Assembly: GCA_020355985.1 (NCBI GenBank)
Contig: CP070628.1
Coordinates: 1,617,586 to 1,624,033 of the forward strand
DNA: 6,448 nt
Source of the DNA: Nitrospirota bacterium
GTDB lineage: Bacteria; Nitrospirota; Nitrospiria; Nitrospirales; UBA8639
Direction of reading: 5' to 3'
In this document: positions 5,705-6,448 of the stretch, piece after piece
Position numbering within the stretch: position 1 is the first letter of the stretch
Layout of the letters: every line of letters begins with the position of its first letter
Notes under the pieces: model-generated
Seen by the model: the letters and a program-made list of their open reading frames with translations, nothing else
What the model was told of the DNA's origin: nothing
The model's database searches: none
Program-made: the position numbers and the translations under genes

Positions 5705-5712
5705 TATAAAAT
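5705..5712 (+). promoter_or_regulatory. Weak candidate -10 element upstream of the epimerase gene
   Basis: TATAAAAT at 5705-5712 in the 68-base gap after tlyA resembles a -10 box and would start a transcript about 33 bases before the epimerase ATG. The nearest -35-like sequence, TTGAGC 5688-5693, is only 11 bases upstream, which is too close, and nothing suitable lies at 16-18 bases. It may simply be AT-rich spacer. Confidence 0.2.
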
Positions 5713-5751
5713 GATCATGAGCAGTCTTGTCTTGAAAGGAAATAAAGCACC

Positions 5752-6448
5752 ATGGGGATGAAGATTCTGGTTACAGGAGGGGCAGGATTCATTGGGTCGC
5801 ATCTCGTCGATCGGTTAGTTCAAGAAGGCAATCAGGTCGTCGTGATTGACAACCTTTCGACAGGGAAACGCAAGCAAGTCAACAAAAAAGCCCAATTCTA
5901 TAAAATGGATATTCGGAGCAAGCGAATTGAACGGGTGTTTCGAAAAGAACGCCCCTTAATCGTTGTCCATTTAGCGGCCCAAATGAATGTTCGACTATCA
6001 ACGGAAGATCCTGGATTTGATGCAGACGTGAATATTTTAGGCACGTTGAATCTCTTGGAGCATGCTGTGAAACATGGAGTGCGAAAGGTCTCTTTTGCAT
6101 CTTCAGGAGGAGCCATCTATGGGGAACAGGAAGTGTTCCCGGCGGCGGAATCTCATCGCACTGATCCTATGTCTCCTTACGGAATAAGCAAATTAGCTGG
6201 CGAAAAGTACTTGGCCTATTACACCAATACGACGGGTCTTCGACACGTTGCCCTGCGATTTGGCAATGTCTACGGCCCGAGGCAAGAACCCGAAGGGGAG
6301 GCTGGCGTGATGGCAATTTTTTCGAAACTGATGTTGGAAGGTGGGCAACCTATCATTAATGGAACGGGGAAACAGACGCGGGATTTCGTGTATGTCGATG
6401 ATGTGGTGGAAGCGATTATGTCGACAATAGAAGAGGATATTCAGGGCA
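5752..6448 (+). CDS. NAD-dependent nucleotide-sugar epimerase/dehydratase, GalE-like (3' truncated by window end)
   Basis: The 232 visible codons form an extended short-chain dehydrogenase with no stop before the window end; family members usually have about 300-330 residues. The N-terminal NAD-binding Rossmann motif is VTGGAGFIGSH 7-17. VIDNLSTGK 31-39 follows, with D33 positioned to bind the adenosine ribose of NAD. LAAQMNVRLS 74-83 is the usual substrate-side loop. Catalytic residues are S117/S118 in FASSGG and the YxxxK pair Y143-K147 in SPYGISKLAGEKY. LRFGNVYGPRQ 168-178 and QTRDFVYVDDV 208-218 are typical of UDP-glucose 4-epimerase-like enzymes. It probably interconverts a UDP-sugar for surface polysaccharide or LPS, but substrate cannot be read from sequence, so no symbol is given. 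ATG 5752 is chosen over ATG 5758 because AAAGGA 5735-5740 lies 11 bases upstream. It follows tlyA by 68 bases on the same strand and may belong to the same transcript or have its own promoter. Confidence 0.93.
   Translation, partial: MGMKILVTGGAGFIGSHLVDRLVQEGNQVVVIDNLSTGKRKQVNKKAQFYKMDIRSKRIERVFRKERPLIVVHLAAQMNVRLSTEDPGFDADVNILGTLNLLEHAVKHGVRKVSFASSGGAIYGEQEVFPAAESHRTDPMSPYGISKLAGEKYLAYYTNTTGLRHVALRFGNVYGPRQEPEGEAGVMAIFSKLMLEGGQPIINGTGKQTRDFVYVDDVVEAIMSTIEEDIQG

Noticed and set aside
5688..5712. Full promoter TTGAGC / TATAAA before the epimerase
   Set aside because: The spacer is 11 bases, outside the workable range; only the -10-like element was kept, at low confidence.
1..6448. Search for a novel defence, mobile or toxin-antitoxin system
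   Set aside because: All sizeable coding frames belong to known housekeeping families with intact catalytic residues, codon use appears uniform, and no repeats, integrase or transposase signatures are visible.

Overview
The window is a same-strand housekeeping block, probably from a member of the Nitrospirota (Nitrospira-like). This rests on my recollection of the gene order zapA, 6S RNA, rny, ymdB-type phosphodiesterase, xseA, xseB, tlyA, sugar-nucleotide epimerase, and on coding DNA of roughly half G+C by eye. It is an inference and was not tested by any search. Nothing in the window looks mobile: I see no transposase, integrase, CRISPR repeat, tRNA or attachment site. All genes read on the + strand.

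Layout. Bases 1-80 are the 3' end of a small coiled-coil protein, probably the cell-division factor ZapA. Bases 81-800 hold no convincing protein gene. The main content there is a long imperfect rod-shaped RNA at about 412-600, which I interpret as 6S RNA. It has an extended -10 promoter just upstream and a terminator-like hairpin downstream. The rny leader follows, with a strong hairpin over a purine-rich Shine-Dalgarno (SD) sequence and a possible 11-codon upstream ORF that ends on the rny ribosome binding site.

The operon runs from 801 onward. It contains rny (RNase Y, membrane-anchored endoribonuclease), a YmdB/TIGR00282 metallophosphoesterase, xseA and xseB (the two subunits of exonuclease VII), tlyA (S4 plus FtsJ-type rRNA 2'-O-methyltransferase), and the 5' part of an NAD-dependent nucleotide-sugar epimerase/dehydratase, cut by the window end. 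Gaps are 27, 9, 73, 58 and 68 bases, consistent with one transcript. A good sigma70-type promoter lies in the xseA-xseB gap.

Functionally the block covers RNA turnover (RNase Y, with the neighbouring phosphodiesterase known to hydrolyse cyclic nucleotides), DNA repair and single-strand processing (exonuclease VII), ribosome modification (TlyA) and envelope sugar-nucleotide chemistry (epimerase). The proteins are all known families with intact catalytic residues. The most interesting material is RNA-level: the unannotated 6S RNA, the rny leader structure, and an unusual tlyA translation-initiation region in which a T-arm-like hairpin separates the SD from the start codon. I found no evidence of a novel multi-gene system.
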